From assembly GCA_019636535.1 (NCBI GenBank), contig JAHBXK010000005.1, forward strand, positions 1 through 64,000: a stretch of DNA of 64,000 nucleotides, given 5' to 3'. Origin of the DNA: Phycisphaeraceae bacterium (GTDB lineage: Bacteria; Planctomycetota; Phycisphaerae; Phycisphaerales; UBA1924). The notes under the pieces are model-generated. The model was not told the origin of the DNA. It ran no database searches and saw nothing but the letters and a program-made list of their open reading frames with translations. Within the stretch, counting starts at the first letter, position 1, and the number at the start of each line of letters is the position of its first letter. This document shows positions 17,234 through 25,666 of this stretch, piece by piece. The translations under genes were made by a program, and so were the position numbers.

Positions 17234-17587
17234 ATGACCGACTTCTCTCCTTCCTTCTTCGGCACTTCACCCTGGCGTCCAGCGGAGGGCGTTCGCCCCG
17301 GCGATGAACTGTCAGCGCAGCGCGCTGCGCGGGCGTTGTCGCAGGGACAGGACGCGGCCCCCGGTCGCGAGGCGGACTCGGTGGAACTTTCGGATCGGGC
17401 TCGGCTGATCGCGTCGATCCGGCCGGCGGGATCGGATCGGGAATCGGAGCGGACGTTCCGGCCGGAATTGGTTGATCGCGTGCGACGCGAGATCGAGGCC
17501 GGGTCGTACGAATCGGGGGTGAAGGAGACGATCGCGGCGGACCGGCTGGCGCGGGCGCTGGGTGGTTCGCTGGATGAGCAGGCCTGA
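17234..17587 (+). CDS. flgM: FlgM-like anti-sigma-28 factor
   Basis: 117 residues from ATG at 17234 (MTDFSPSFFGTSPWRPAEGV). The N-terminal half is low complexity, as in FlgM, which is disordered until bound. The C-terminal half has the FlgM core: SVELSDRARLIASIR, a gap, then FRPELVDRVRREIEAGSYES, and a final amphipathic helix DRLARALGG. In the family this protein holds the flagellar sigma factor inactive until the hook is complete and is then exported. No sigma factor gene is nearby; related flagellar genes in the window are fliN and the maf-neu operon. A strong intrinsic terminator follows at 17659. The family call rests on the C-terminal motif pattern only. Confidence 0.75.
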   Translation: MTDFSPSFFGTSPWRPAEGVRPGDELSAQRAARALSQGQDAAPGREADSVELSDRARLIASIRPAGSDRESERTFRPELVDRVRREIEAGSYESGVKETIAADRLARALGGSLDEQA

Positions 17588-17658
17588 CGCGCGGGCGGCG
17601 GCCGGCTGACTTCTGAGAGTGATTGAGCATCGTTGAGGTTCAGACCTCGACACTGAGC

Positions 17659-17692
17659 GCAGGCCCGGGACCAACGCCCCGGGCCTGCTTTT
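17659..17692 (+). terminator. Rho-independent terminator after flgM
   Basis: GCAGGCCCGGG at 17659-17669 pairs perfectly with CCCGGGCCTGC at 17678-17688 over an 8-nt loop, and TTTT follows. It isolates flgM from the fasciclin gene. Confidence 0.88.
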
Positions 17693-17814
17693 CGTCCGCT
17701 TCGAACGGTGGGTCGAAGGGTGAATCCGATCGCCCGTTCGAGCGAAGTCATAGTGCGACAGATTGTCCGGACTGTGGGCCGGCAACGAGCACGAGACATT
17801 CAGGAGACCTGTCC

Positions 17815-18786
17815 ATGAAGAAGGCCGTTCTTGCGGTTGGTGGTATCGCCATGTCCATGATTGCCGGCGGGCTGTCCGGGGCATTCGCCCAGTGCCCATC
17901 GTCGTCGGGCAAGTCCGACGAGCCGCGGGTGCTGACCGCGTCGCTCGAGAACGAGGTCGCGGCGAAGTCGATCGTCGAGACGGCGATGGCCGACGAGAAC
18001 TTCTCGACGCTGGTTGCGGCGATCAAGCAGGCCGGGCTGGTGGAGGCGCTGTCGGGTGAGGGGCCGTTCACGGTGTTTGCGCCGACGAACGCGGCGTTCG
18101 CGAAGGTGGACAAGGCCGCGCTGGAAGCGTTGATGAAGGACCCCAAGGCGCTGGCCGGGGTGCTGACGTATCACGTCGTGCCCGGCCGGGTGATGGCGTC
18201 GGACGTCACGAAGTTGACGGGCGCCGTCACGCTCCAGGGGCAGCGGATCGGCGTCGATGCGAAGTCGGGCGTGAAGGTCGACGGTGCGAACGTCACGCGG
18301 ACGGACATCGTCTGCAGCAACGGCGTGATTCACGTGATCGATGCGGTGATCATGCCGTCGAACAAGAACATCGTGCAGACGGCGGCGGGGGCCGGCACGT
18401 TCCGTACGTTGGCCGCAGCGCTGGAGGCCGCGGGTCTGGTGAGCACGCTGGAGTCGGAGGGTCCGTTCACGGTGTTTGCGCCGACGGACGAGGCGTTCGC
18501 CAAGTTGCCGCCGGAGACGCTGAGCAGCCTGCTCAAGCCCGAGAATCGCGAGCAACTCCGGAGCGTGTTGCTGTACCACGTTGTGCCGGGGCGCGTGTTC
18601 TCTGAAGCGGCGCTGAAGGCGGGCAAGGCCACGACGGCGCAGGGGAGCGCGATCACGATCGCGGCGAAGGACGGGAAGGCCATGGTGAACAACGCCGGTC
18701 TGGTGAAGACCGACGTGAACGCCTCGAACGGCGTGATTCACGTGATCGACACGGTGATTCTGCCGCCCGCCGCGGAGAAGAAGTGA
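17815..18786 (+). CDS. Secreted protein with two fasciclin (FAS1) domains
   Basis: 323 residues from ATG at 17815 with AGGAGA upstream. A Sec signal peptide ([20 protein letters not shown] to SGAFAQ, cleavage near residue 25) is followed by two FAS1 repeats of about 130 residues. Each has the [13 protein letters not shown] or [13 protein letters not shown] motif, a YHVVPGRV motif and a terminal SNGVIHVID strand: residues about 55-180 and 190-320. FAS1 domains mediate adhesion or matrix contact and are found in secreted proteins of many bacteria; no binding partner can be inferred. The gene is single, between the flgM terminator and a 540-bp gap. Confidence 0.92.
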   Translation: MKKAVLAVGGIAMSMIAGGLSGAFAQCPSSSGKSDEPRVLTASLENEVAAKSIVETAMADENFSTLVAAIKQAGLVEALSGEGPFTVFAPTNAAFAKVDKAALEALMKDPKALAGVLTYHVVPGRVMASDVTKLTGAVTLQGQRIGVDAKSGVKVDGANVTRTDIVCSNGVIHVIDAVIMPSNKNIVQTAAGAGTFRTLAAALEAAGLVSTLESEGPFTVFAPTDEAFAKLPPETLSSLLKPENREQLRSVLLYHVVPGRVFSEAALKAGKATTAQGSAITIAAKDGKAMVNNAGLVKTDVNASNGVIHVIDTVILPPAAEKK

Positions 18787-19325
18787 CTGAGCAGGAAGGC
18801 GGTGTTCGTGGCGCGGCCCGCGCATAACGGCACGACGGCCGCTCGACGAATCCGATGTTCAGTGCGATCGAAAGCGAAGGTGCTTTCATGTGGGACGGCC
18901 GCCGGGCAGTGTTGCTCGGCGGCTGTCTTGTTTTGTGGCCGCACGGGGGGAGGGTCGCTTCGGGAAGTCAGGGGGCGCTCCCGGTCGGGGAGCGAATTGC
19001 GTACAAAATACGAACATTCGGACGAATTCGCTGGCGGTTGGGTCCGTTGGCGTTAGAATGCCAAAGAGCTACGGCGAGCGGCCGCGGGCTGAACGATGGG
19101 ATATCCGGGTTCTTTCGTCTTGGGCGGGAACGCGGTAAGTCCAGTGTTCGCAAGCGAAAGCGAGCGTCGTTTGGGCAGTGTCGGTGGGCGGGGTGGGTGA
19201 CTATGGACGAATACGAGGAACGCAGAGCCAGTACTTTCCCTCAACGTGATGCCGCCTGCGGCTTGGCCGAAGCGGTGGAGTTGGGTTCTTGCGTTGCGGA
19301 TCTGAACAAGCCAGACCGGTTCGAG
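18787..19325. other. Intergenic region upstream of ybeY, 539 bp
   Basis: The open frame that spans this stretch shows weaker third-position GC than the genes around it, so no gene is called. A small inverted repeat, TTGGC-gttagaat-GCCAA, lies at 19047-19064, and an AT-richer patch around 19000-19035 (GTACAAAATACGAACATTCG) could hold a promoter for the ybeY-corC pair. Confidence 0.6.
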
Positions 19326-19853
19326 ATGCACATCGAGGTCGTGGACAACACCCGCTCGCTGCCGGCCCCGATGAAGGGGTGGGTTCGTGATCGCGCGTTG
19401 GCCGCGGCGGAGGTGGTCGGTGGGACGGGGGCTTCGGGGGAGGTTCGGATTCGACTGATCGACGATCAAGAGATGGCGGCGGCCCACGCCCGGCACTGTG
19501 GGGACGACTCGACGACGGACGTGCTGACGTTCGACCTTCGAGGGACGGTCAGGCGGGCTGCGAACCTGACCCAACTGGACACGGACGTGTTGATCTGCGT
19601 TGACGAGGCAAAGCGGCAGGCCGAGGAACGCGGGCACGCGGTCGAGCGCGAGATCCTGCTGTACGTGGTTCATGCGATGCTGCACTGCCTGGGGTATGAC
19701 GATCACGAGGAGCCCGGGTACGCGGCGATGCACGCCGAGGAGGATCGGGTGTTGGAGGTGATCGGCGTGGGGCGGACGTTCGGCGTATCGGCGCGTGGCG
19801 ACGGTGCTGCGGGTTCGGGGACGGCGGGCGGGCGTAATGGAGCGCAAGTTTGA
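19326..19853 (+). CDS. ybeY: YbeY endoribonuclease (rRNA maturation)
   Basis: 175 residues from ATG at 19326 (MHIEVVDNTRSLPAPMKGWV). This start gives the family's normal length and N-terminus. An upstream ATG at 19203 would add 41 residues of weaker codon bias. The zinc-binding signature HAMLHCLGYDDH (H-x3-H-x5-H) is intact near residues 118-129, preceded by DDSTTDVLTFDL and followed by MHAEEDRVLEVIGV. YbeY is a single-strand-specific metallo-RNase that acts on 16S rRNA 3' ends and in ribosome quality control. The stop overlaps the start of the CorC-type gene (TTGA), so the two are translationally coupled, the common bacterial ybeY-corC neighbourhood. Confidence 0.92.
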   Translation: MHIEVVDNTRSLPAPMKGWVRDRALAAAEVVGGTGASGEVRIRLIDDQEMAAAHARHCGDDSTTDVLTFDLRGTVRRAANLTQLDTDVLICVDEAKRQAEERGHAVEREILLYVVHAMLHCLGYDDHEEPGYAAMHAEEDRVLEVIGVGRTFGVSARGDGAAGSGTAGGRNGAQV

Positions 19854-21400
19854 TCGGAGCGCTGGCGATCGTTGTCGTGGGGCTTGTGCTTTCGGGGGTG
19901 CTGAGCACGATCTACCTGTCGCTGACGGATCTCACACGCAGCACGCTGGAGGATCTGGTCGAGGGGGCGGGCGTGTCGCGCATGCGCCGAGAGCGCGTGG
20001 GGCGGATTCTGGACGACGTGGACGGGCACGCGCGATCGGTGGCGCTGGTGCGCGTGGTGTGCAACCTGATCGTGGTGGTGTCGCTGGTGTGGCTGTTCGC
20101 GTCGCTGGAGCACTCGCTGGGGTGGGCGGTGAAGAGCGGGGGAGAGACGGCGTCGACTTCGCCCGGCGCAGCGGTGGGCGCGGGCTTGGCGGGCGGGGCC
20201 GAGCGTGGGGTGGTGCTGGTTCGCCCGCTGCACGGGCTGTTGGCGGTGGTCGCGGGGGCATCGGCCCTGTGGCTGGTGGGCGTGGTGCTGGCGCAGAGCC
20301 TTGCGAACCACGCGGCGGAGCGGATCGTGCTGCGGTTTGCGAGCGTGGTGCGAGCAGCGCACCGGGCGCTGGGGCCGGTGGGGGCGGTGCATCGGGGGAT
20401 GGACGCGATCGCGCAGGCGGTGACGGGCGGGAAGAAGCGCAACAAGGGGGAGGAGATCGAGGCGGAACTGCTGAGCGTGATCGACGAGGGGGAGCGCGAG
20501 GGGCAGATCGACGAAGACCAGGCGCAGATGATCGAGGCGGTGGTGAAGCTGCGCGAGACGACGGTCGGGCAGATCATGACGCCGCGGCGCGAGATCGAGG
20601 CGCTGGAGCTGACGAACAACCTCGGGCAGATCACGGCGTTCGTGCGGAAGGCGCGGCACTCGCGGATCCCGGTGTATCGCTCGGGGAGCGCGGCGGGGGG
20701 CGGAGGGCTGGACGACGTCATCGGGTTCTTCTATGTGAAGGACCTCTTGAAGTGGCTCGCGGGCGAGGGGCTCTCCGGGAACGGGGCGGGCGGCGGGCGC
20801 GGCTTTGACCTTCGAGTGATCATGCGGCCGGCGATGCACGTGCCCGAGACCAAGACGGTGCGCGACCTGGCTCACGAGTTCGTGCAGAGCAAGGTTCACA
20901 TCGCGATGGTGACCGACGAGTACGGCGGCACGGCGGGGCTGGTGACGCTGGAGGACATCATCGAGGAGGTGTTCGGCGAGATCCAGGACGAGTACGAGAA
21001 GGCCGAGGACGAGCCGCCGCGGATCGAGTTGGACGTGGAGAACGTGCTGGCGGACATCGATGCGCGCGCGGACATGCACACGGTGAACGAGGCGCTGGAG
21101 CCGCTGGACCTTCGGCTGCCGGAGAACGAAGAGGAGTACGACACGCTGGGCGGGCTGGTGACGACGCACCTGGGACGGATGCCGGAGGTGAACGAGAGTT
21201 TCGAGATCGACGGGGCGATCGTGACGGTGCTGGAGACGACGCCGATGCGTGTGGTGAAGGTGCGGGTGAGCCTGTCGCAGGACCTGAAGGAGCGTCGTCG
21301 GACGCTGAGCGAGGAGCGCCCCGGCGCCGCGCAGGCAGAGACGACGGGTGCGTCGCCGGACGATTCTCGGGCCGATCCGGACGCGGTGAAGTCGGCCTGA
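19850..21400 (+). CDS. CNNM/CorC-type membrane protein with CBS pair
   Basis: 516 residues from a TTG start at 19850, which overlaps the ybeY stop by four bases. The N-terminal part has hydrophobic helices typical of the DUF21/CNNM domain (ALAIVVVGLVLSGVLSTIYL, VCNLIVVVSLVWLFASL, LLAVVAGASALWLVGVVLA). Two CBS motifs follow (VGQIMTPRREIEALELTNNL and DLRVIMRPAMHVPETKTV), with VHIAMVTDEYGGTAGLVTLE between the CBS pair and the C-terminal CorC_HlyC/transporter-associated domain (EYDTLGGLVTTHLGRMPEV). The family is implicated in magnesium or other divalent cation efflux and resistance; substrate is not determined here. A Gly/Ala-rich segment is inserted after the second helix. Confidence 0.9.
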   Translation: MIGALAIVVVGLVLSGVLSTIYLSLTDLTRSTLEDLVEGAGVSRMRRERVGRILDDVDGHARSVALVRVVCNLIVVVSLVWLFASLEHSLGWAVKSGGETASTSPGAAVGAGLAGGAERGVVLVRPLHGLLAVVAGASALWLVGVVLAQSLANHAAERIVLRFASVVRAAHRALGPVGAVHRGMDAIAQAVTGGKKRNKGEEIEAELLSVIDEGEREGQIDEDQAQMIEAVVKLRETTVGQIMTPRREIEALELTNNLGQITAFVRKARHSRIPVYRSGSAAGGGGLDDVIGFFYVKDLLKWLAGEGLSGNGAGGGRGFDLRVIMRPAMHVPETKTVRDLAHEFVQSKVHIAMVTDEYGGTAGLVTLEDIIEEVFGEIQDEYEKAEDEPPRIELDVENVLADIDARADMHTVNEALEPLDLRLPENEEEYDTLGGLVTTHLGRMPEVNESFEIDGAIVTVLETTPMRVVKVRVSLSQDLKERRRTLSEERPGAAQAETTGASPDDSRADPDAVKSA

Positions 21401-21595
21401 GTGGCTCGGCGCCGGGCGGGCGTCACCTTAGATACGGCGAGAGTGCCAACGTCTGAGAACAGAGATCTTCGTTTTTTGCAGGGGAAGGATCGGTTTAGGG
21501 TTGTTCTAACCCGGCGTTTCCTCTAGGCTGATGCGATCAAAGTGGCCGGTTGAAGCCGGTAGCTGTGATCGATAGTCAAGCGACGGAGACTCACT

Positions 21596-23254
21596 ATGAA
21601 TGCTCCACGAAGGTCGTTGCTGGTCGGCCTGACTGCGTGCTGCGCGCTGGGTGTGTTGAGCGAACAGAGCGCATTGGCCCAGAATTTCACCGGGATCCAT
21701 CTGAGCAACGTCATGCAGACCGATGCCGATATCGGCGGCGGCTCGGTGGGCCCCGTCGGCGGGTCGTACGTCGGACCGCACAGCGGCGTGTGCCTCCGGC
21801 TGATCGCCGGAGGGGTGCCCGTTGACGCCGACAACGACTATCGAGGCTGCGTGATCGATGGCGGCGGTGATGCGTTCGACCTCTTCGGTTTCATTCACGT
21901 TTCGGGTTTGACGACCGATCGCTCGGTCTTCCGTCGCGTGGAGACGATCTACACGGGCAACGGGGGCGATTCGGCGTATCGGTGGATCGACACGATCACC
22001 AATCTCATGCCGTCAGATCAGTTCCTGACTGTTCGATTCGGCGGAGACTACGGATCAGACGGTGCCACGACCCAGGCCGCGGTCGGCAATGGCTACCGGG
22101 TCACGCACGACGGCGGGATCTTCGACCCGCCGGTGGCTCTGGTGTGGGGAGCAGGCGGGGTCGCGGGCGGCGTGTTCAGCGTTCAACCCGGGTTTCACGC
22201 GGCGGTCGACGGCGTCTTCGTGGAGTATCAGATCCTGCTTCCTCCCCGCTCGTCGGTCACACTGATTCACCTGGCTGTCCTGGGTGCACCATCCCCAGCG
22301 GGCGTGACGTATTGCATCAATCGAGCGACGGAGCTGACCGGCGGGAACAGCGCCGTCATCGGCAAGGTGAACGGGCTCGATCAGATCACCGGCGACCCGC
22401 TGCTGCAGATCGGCTGTGACCAGCCCGGGCCGATCGCCAACTGGTACACGCCGCAGAGCGGCCACATGAACACTTGGGACGTGCTGGTGGACGTGGGCGT
22501 TGTTCGGGGCCACACGTACATCGGCCCGAACTCCGGGGAAGGGTTCTGGGCGAGCGGGATCGGCATAACGAACGATCTGCGCGGCACCGTTGTCGACGGT
22601 GGCGCAGACGCGTTCGACTATTTCGGAGTGATCCACGTGACGGGTGCGCTGGCGGACCGCGCGGTGCATCGCGATGTGCGGACGATCGCGACGCTGTGCG
22701 ACAGCGCGTGGAGGTGGACAGACACGATCACGAACACCAGCGGCGGCGTGCGGACGTTCGACGTCTATTTCGGCGGCAATCTTGGTTCGGACGTCGGAAC
22801 CGTTGATCAGTTCGATGGCCAGATGTATTGGATCACAACGCAGGGGGCGTCGCCGGAGTTTCTCGATCCGCCGGTGGTGTTCATTTGGGGGAACAACGGC
22901 GAGGCGCTGGATGTTGGTCGCATCATTGCGCTCTTTGGTCAAGCTGACGACCGGAGCGTGCACCGCTCGATCACGCTGCAGCCGGGCGAGTCGGCGACCT
23001 TTGTGCACTTCGCGCTCGTGGGCGATAGGCGTGCCGGCGGGTGGCAGGCGATGCGCGATCGTGCGCAGCACCTGATCGGTCAAGGTCGGAACGACCGACT
23101 GTTCGCGGGTGTCACCGCTCAGAAGATCCGCAACTGGCACGATGCACCGGCGTCGTGCCCAGGCGATTTCAACAAGGACGGATTCGTGGACCTGGCCGAT
23201 CTGCTCGATTTCCTCGGCGGGTGGAACCCGAATCTGGGGCAGAACTGCCCGTGA
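21596..23254 (+). CDS. Secreted duplicated-domain protein with dockerin-like C-terminal motif
   Basis: 552 residues from ATG at 21596. The N-terminus is a Sec signal (LLVGLTACCALGVLSEQSAL ending ALAQ). The mature part is an internal duplication of about 190 residues: each copy has a SYVGPHSG or TYIGPNSG start, a VIDGGGDAFDLFGFIHVSG or VVDGGADAFDYFGVIHVTG motif, WIDTITN or WTDTITN, and DPPVALVWG or DPPVVFIWG. The C-terminus is CPGDFNKDGFVDLADLLDFL-type, a single EF-hand-like dockerin loop closing with WNPNLGQNCP. The function of the repeat is unknown. The tail matches that of the 28513-31470 protein and is probably a sorting or attachment signal. Confidence 0.85.
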   Translation: MNAPRRSLLVGLTACCALGVLSEQSALAQNFTGIHLSNVMQTDADIGGGSVGPVGGSYVGPHSGVCLRLIAGGVPVDADNDYRGCVIDGGGDAFDLFGFIHVSGLTTDRSVFRRVETIYTGNGGDSAYRWIDTITNLMPSDQFLTVRFGGDYGSDGATTQAAVGNGYRVTHDGGIFDPPVALVWGAGGVAGGVFSVQPGFHAAVDGVFVEYQILLPPRSSVTLIHLAVLGAPSPAGVTYCINRATELTGGNSAVIGKVNGLDQITGDPLLQIGCDQPGPIANWYTPQSGHMNTWDVLVDVGVVRGHTYIGPNSGEGFWASGIGITNDLRGTVVDGGADAFDYFGVIHVTGALADRAVHRDVRTIATLCDSAWRWTDTITNTSGGVRTFDVYFGGNLGSDVGTVDQFDGQMYWITTQGASPEFLDPPVVFIWGNNGEALDVGRIIALFGQADDRSVHRSITLQPGESATFVHFALVGDRRAGGWQAMRDRAQHLIGQGRNDRLFAGVTAQKIRNWHDAPASCPGDFNKDGFVDLADLLDFLGGWNPNLGQNCP

Positions 23255-23272
23255 GCGGGTTGAGGCCGTGAA

Positions 23273-25138
23273 CTAGACGCGCGGGCCGGAGTCGTCGAGA
23301 TCGGCGAGTTCGTCCTTGTACTGCTCGCGCAGCGGCTCAACGACCTCGCGGATGAAGCGCTCGGTCTGCTCGACGCTGCGGCCGACGTACTTCATCGGGT
23401 CCATGACGCCCTCCCAGTCGAGTTCGCCCGTTAGTTTCCCGCCGCGGGCGGTGGATTGGAAGTGCGGGTCCGCCTTGAGGCGGTCAAGCAGGTCGTTGTC
23501 GAGACCTTCCTGCTTCACGCGCATGCCCGCGGCCTGGGCGTGGACACGGATGATCTCGTGATAGTGCTGCCGGTCGCCACCGAGTTTCACGCAGGCCATG
23601 AGGATGTTCTCGGTGGCCATGAAGGGGAGTTCGGCCATCAGGTTCTTGCGGACCGTGGCCTCGTGGACGATCAGACCCGACGCGACGTTGTGCATGAGGT
23701 CGAGCGCGCCGTCGAGGGCGAGGAAGGCCTCGGGCAGAGAGAGGCGGCGATTGGAACTGTCGTCGAGCGTTCGCTCCAGCCACTGCGTTGCGGCGGTGTC
23801 GTAGGCGTTGCCGACGAGGTTCATGACGAAGCGCGTCAGGCCGCAGATGCGCTCGCAGCGCATGGGGTTGCGCTTGTACGGCATCGCGCTGGAGCCGATC
23901 TGCTTGTCTTCGAAGGGCTCATCGAGTTCCTTGCGGTTGCAGAGCAGACGGATGTCGGTGGCGATCTTGTGGAGGACGGCGGCGGTGGAGGCGAGGTCGG
24001 CGAGGATGAAGGTGTCGATGACGCGGGGGTAGGTTTGAGAAGTGATTGCAAACGTTGACGGCTCAACGCGTAGTGATTTGAAGATACGCTCTTCGAGCTC
24101 GTGCCATGTATTCGACGATATATCTACAACATCTTGACTGGAGCCAGACATGAACTTTTGAAGCGACGAACGAACACTGGGCAATACAGATTCTAAATGT
24201 GATAAGTACTGATTGAACGTACTATACCAATGCGATTTGTCCCATCCAGCGGCCTGGAGCAGACTGAATGCGCTGGCATTGTCGTCCGCGAGTAGATGGA
24301 TACTGTTTGATCGGTTCAGATCTCTTACAACACGCTCGGCTGTTCGCGCATATTGATAGCGTGTTGTGCCCGGGTCGATTCCTTTGGCAGAACGTTCCCA
24401 TTCAGCGATCGCTGAATAACATGCGCCCAAAGGGCTCTGTTTACGACGTCCTCCCTGTTGAAATGCCACAAAGCTGGCCTGGGTACCCGTTGCCCCACGA
24501 AACCCGCGCAGGTGTATCGTCTCATTCCTACGGCGTTCGCACAAGTAGAGATCATGCGACCAAACGGCGGCGCGGCGACCAATCGTTACGGGTTGGGCAG
24601 GTTGATAGTGGGTGAAGCCCAGACAAGGCACCGACTTCCAACGGTCGGCGAAGGTGGAAAGATCACACGCAACCAACGTCAGTTTTGACATTGCGAGCCG
24701 CACTGCCTCTCGCACCACCAGTAAATCCGCATTGCACACCACGTCCTGGCTCGTCATCCCCAGGTGGATGATGCCCTTGGCCTTCGGGCACGAGTCGCCC
24801 AGCGCGTGCACGTGCGCCATGACGTCGTGCCGCAACTCGCGCTCGTACTTCTCCGCCAACCGGATCTCGTCGTCGGTGATGCCGACCGAGCCGTCGGAGT
24901 TCTTCCGCTCGACGACCGCGCGGAGTTCCTCCACCTGCTCCTTCGTCACCGGCAGGCCCATCTCGTGCTGGGCCTCCGCGACGGCCAGCCAGATCCGCCG
25001 CCACGTGTTGAACTTGTGCCGGGCCGACCACAGCCGCAGCATCCGCTCGCTCGCGTTGCGCGTGGCCAGGGGTGAGACATAGGTGTCGTATGGTGAGGGT
25101 GTCAAGCGAGCGGATGTGTTGCGAGACTTACTAGACAT
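23273..25138 (-). CDS. purB: Adenylosuccinate lyase with a low-GC central block and insertion
   Basis: 621 residues; family members are usually 430-490. Conserved motifs are present: YVSPLATRNASERM, HKFNTWRRIWLAVAEAQ, HLGMTSQDVVCNADLL, FTHYQPAQPVT, TGTQASF, TSQTYPR, the flexible catalytic loop GSSAMPYKRNP (about 415-425) and TLDDSSNRRLSL. The enzyme catalyses two fumarate-releasing steps of purine synthesis. Between TGTQASFVAFQQGG (ends near 230) and LEERIFKSLRVEP (about 348) lie roughly 117 extra residues that the normal family lacks. That region and both conserved flanks (24032-24735) have clearly lower GC. The reading frame is unbroken and catalytic residues remain, so it may be active. 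It lies 9 bp after hicA on the same strand. Confidence 0.88.
   Translation of the reverse strand: MSSKSRNTSARLTPSPYDTYVSPLATRNASERMLRLWSARHKFNTWRRIWLAVAEAQHEMGLPVTKEQVEELRAVVERKNSDGSVGITDDEIRLAEKYERELRHDVMAHVHALGDSCPKAKGIIHLGMTSQDVVCNADLLVVREAVRLAMSKLTLVACDLSTFADRWKSVPCLGFTHYQPAQPVTIGRRAAVWSHDLYLCERRRNETIHLRGFRGATGTQASFVAFQQGGRRKQSPLGACYSAIAEWERSAKGIDPGTTRYQYARTAERVVRDLNRSNSIHLLADDNASAFSLLQAAGWDKSHWYSTFNQYLSHLESVLPSVRSSLQKFMSGSSQDVVDISSNTWHELEERIFKSLRVEPSTFAITSQTYPRVIDTFILADLASTAAVLHKIATDIRLLCNRKELDEPFEDKQIGSSAMPYKRNPMRCERICGLTRFVMNLVGNAYDTAATQWLERTLDDSSNRRLSLPEAFLALDGALDLMHNVASGLIVHEATVRKNLMAELPFMATENILMACVKLGGDRQHYHEIIRVHAQAAGMRVKQEGLDNDLLDRLKADPHFQSTARGGKLTGELDWEGVMDPMKYVGRSVEQTERFIREVVEPLREQYKDELADLDDSGPRV
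24032..24735. other. Low-GC block inside purB
   Basis: GC falls from about 70% on both sides to around 50% here by eye, with stretches such as GTGATTGCAAACGTTGACGG and ATATCTACAACATCTTGACT (minus-strand purB sense not shown). The block contains conserved purB coding as well as the extra ~117 codons, so it is not a simple insertion; the simplest reading is homologous replacement from a lower-GC donor whose gene carried the extra segment, or a native gene that has not fully ameliorated. Edges are approximate. Confidence 0.7.
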
Positions 25139-25147
25139 GGCCGGGTC

Positions 25148-25378
25148 CTAACTGAGTAAGTCCGCGAACTCGTCCACGGTCAGGCCTGCATCGCGGATGA
25201 TCGCTCTCAGCAGCCCCGGCTTGAGCGTCCGATGATCGGGGACCGTGATGGGTTGCCGCTTGGCGTCGCTTGGGTGGCGCAGACGGATGTGGCTTCCCTT
25301 CTGTCGCACGGCAACATACCCGAGGCGCTGGAGCGCCACAATCGCTTCCCCGCCCGAGATGACGGGCAGTTTGCTCAT
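25148..25378 (-). CDS. hicA: HicA-type toxin
   Basis: 76 residues. The double-stranded-RNA-binding-like HicA fold is clear: SGGEAIVALQRLGYVAVRQK, then GSHIRLRHP with the conserved histidine of the active site near residue 30, ITVPDHRTLKPGLLRAI and IIRDAGLTVDEFADLL. HicA proteins are small mRNA interferases. The start overlaps the hicB stop by ATGA (25375-25378), the usual coupling. Antitoxin-first order is the less common one for HicBA pairs. It is followed after 9 bp by purB, so a toxin gene sits immediately upstream of an essential metabolic gene on one probable transcript. Confidence 0.9.
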   Translation of the reverse strand: MSKLPVISGGEAIVALQRLGYVAVRQKGSHIRLRHPSDAKRQPITVPDHRTLKPGLLRAIIRDAGLTVDEFADLLS

Positions 25379-25605
25379 GCGGCGATGGTGATCTCCGTGA
25401 AGATCGGCGGACCGACCGAAGGGACAGACTCACCGCTTTCGGCCATGTCTTCAAGGGTCAGTTCAATCGCTTCCCGAATATTGGTGAGCGCCTCCTCGAC
25501 CGTTTCGCCCTGGCTGTAACAGCCGGGCAGCGTGGGGCACTGAACGACGAACCCGCCATCGGGTTGCGGCAGGAGGACGACCGGGAAGGACCGAGAATCG
25601 GACAT
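25375..25605 (-). CDS. hicB: HicB-type antitoxin
   Basis: 76 residues beginning MSDSRSFPVVLLPQPDGGFV. The partial RNase H-like HicB fold is recognisable from FVVQCPTLPGCYSQGETVEE and ALTNIREAIELTLEDM. The protein stops soon after that domain and lacks the C-terminal ribbon-helix-helix or helix-turn-helix that many HicB proteins use for operator binding, so autoregulation, if any, would need another factor. A gap of 61 bp separates it from the methyltransferase stop, close enough for one operon. Confidence 0.88.
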   Translation of the reverse strand: MSDSRSFPVVLLPQPDGGFVVQCPTLPGCYSQGETVEEALTNIREAIELTLEDMAESGESVPSVGPPIFTEITIAA

Positions 25606-25666
25606 GCGGGAAGTTTAGCAGTGAAAGCAAACCCGCTCGTTGGGAACTTACCGAAGGTCGCGTCGC

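Noticed and set aside
18855-19203. N-terminal extension of YbeY
   Set aside because: The frame is open but third-position GC is low, it lacks a ribosome-binding site and YbeY proteins do not have such a leader.
24098-24448. purB insert as an intein
   Set aside because: It lacks the splicing endpoints: no Cys/Ser start at a conserved junction, no His-Asn end, and at ~117 residues it is shorter than known functional mini-inteins.
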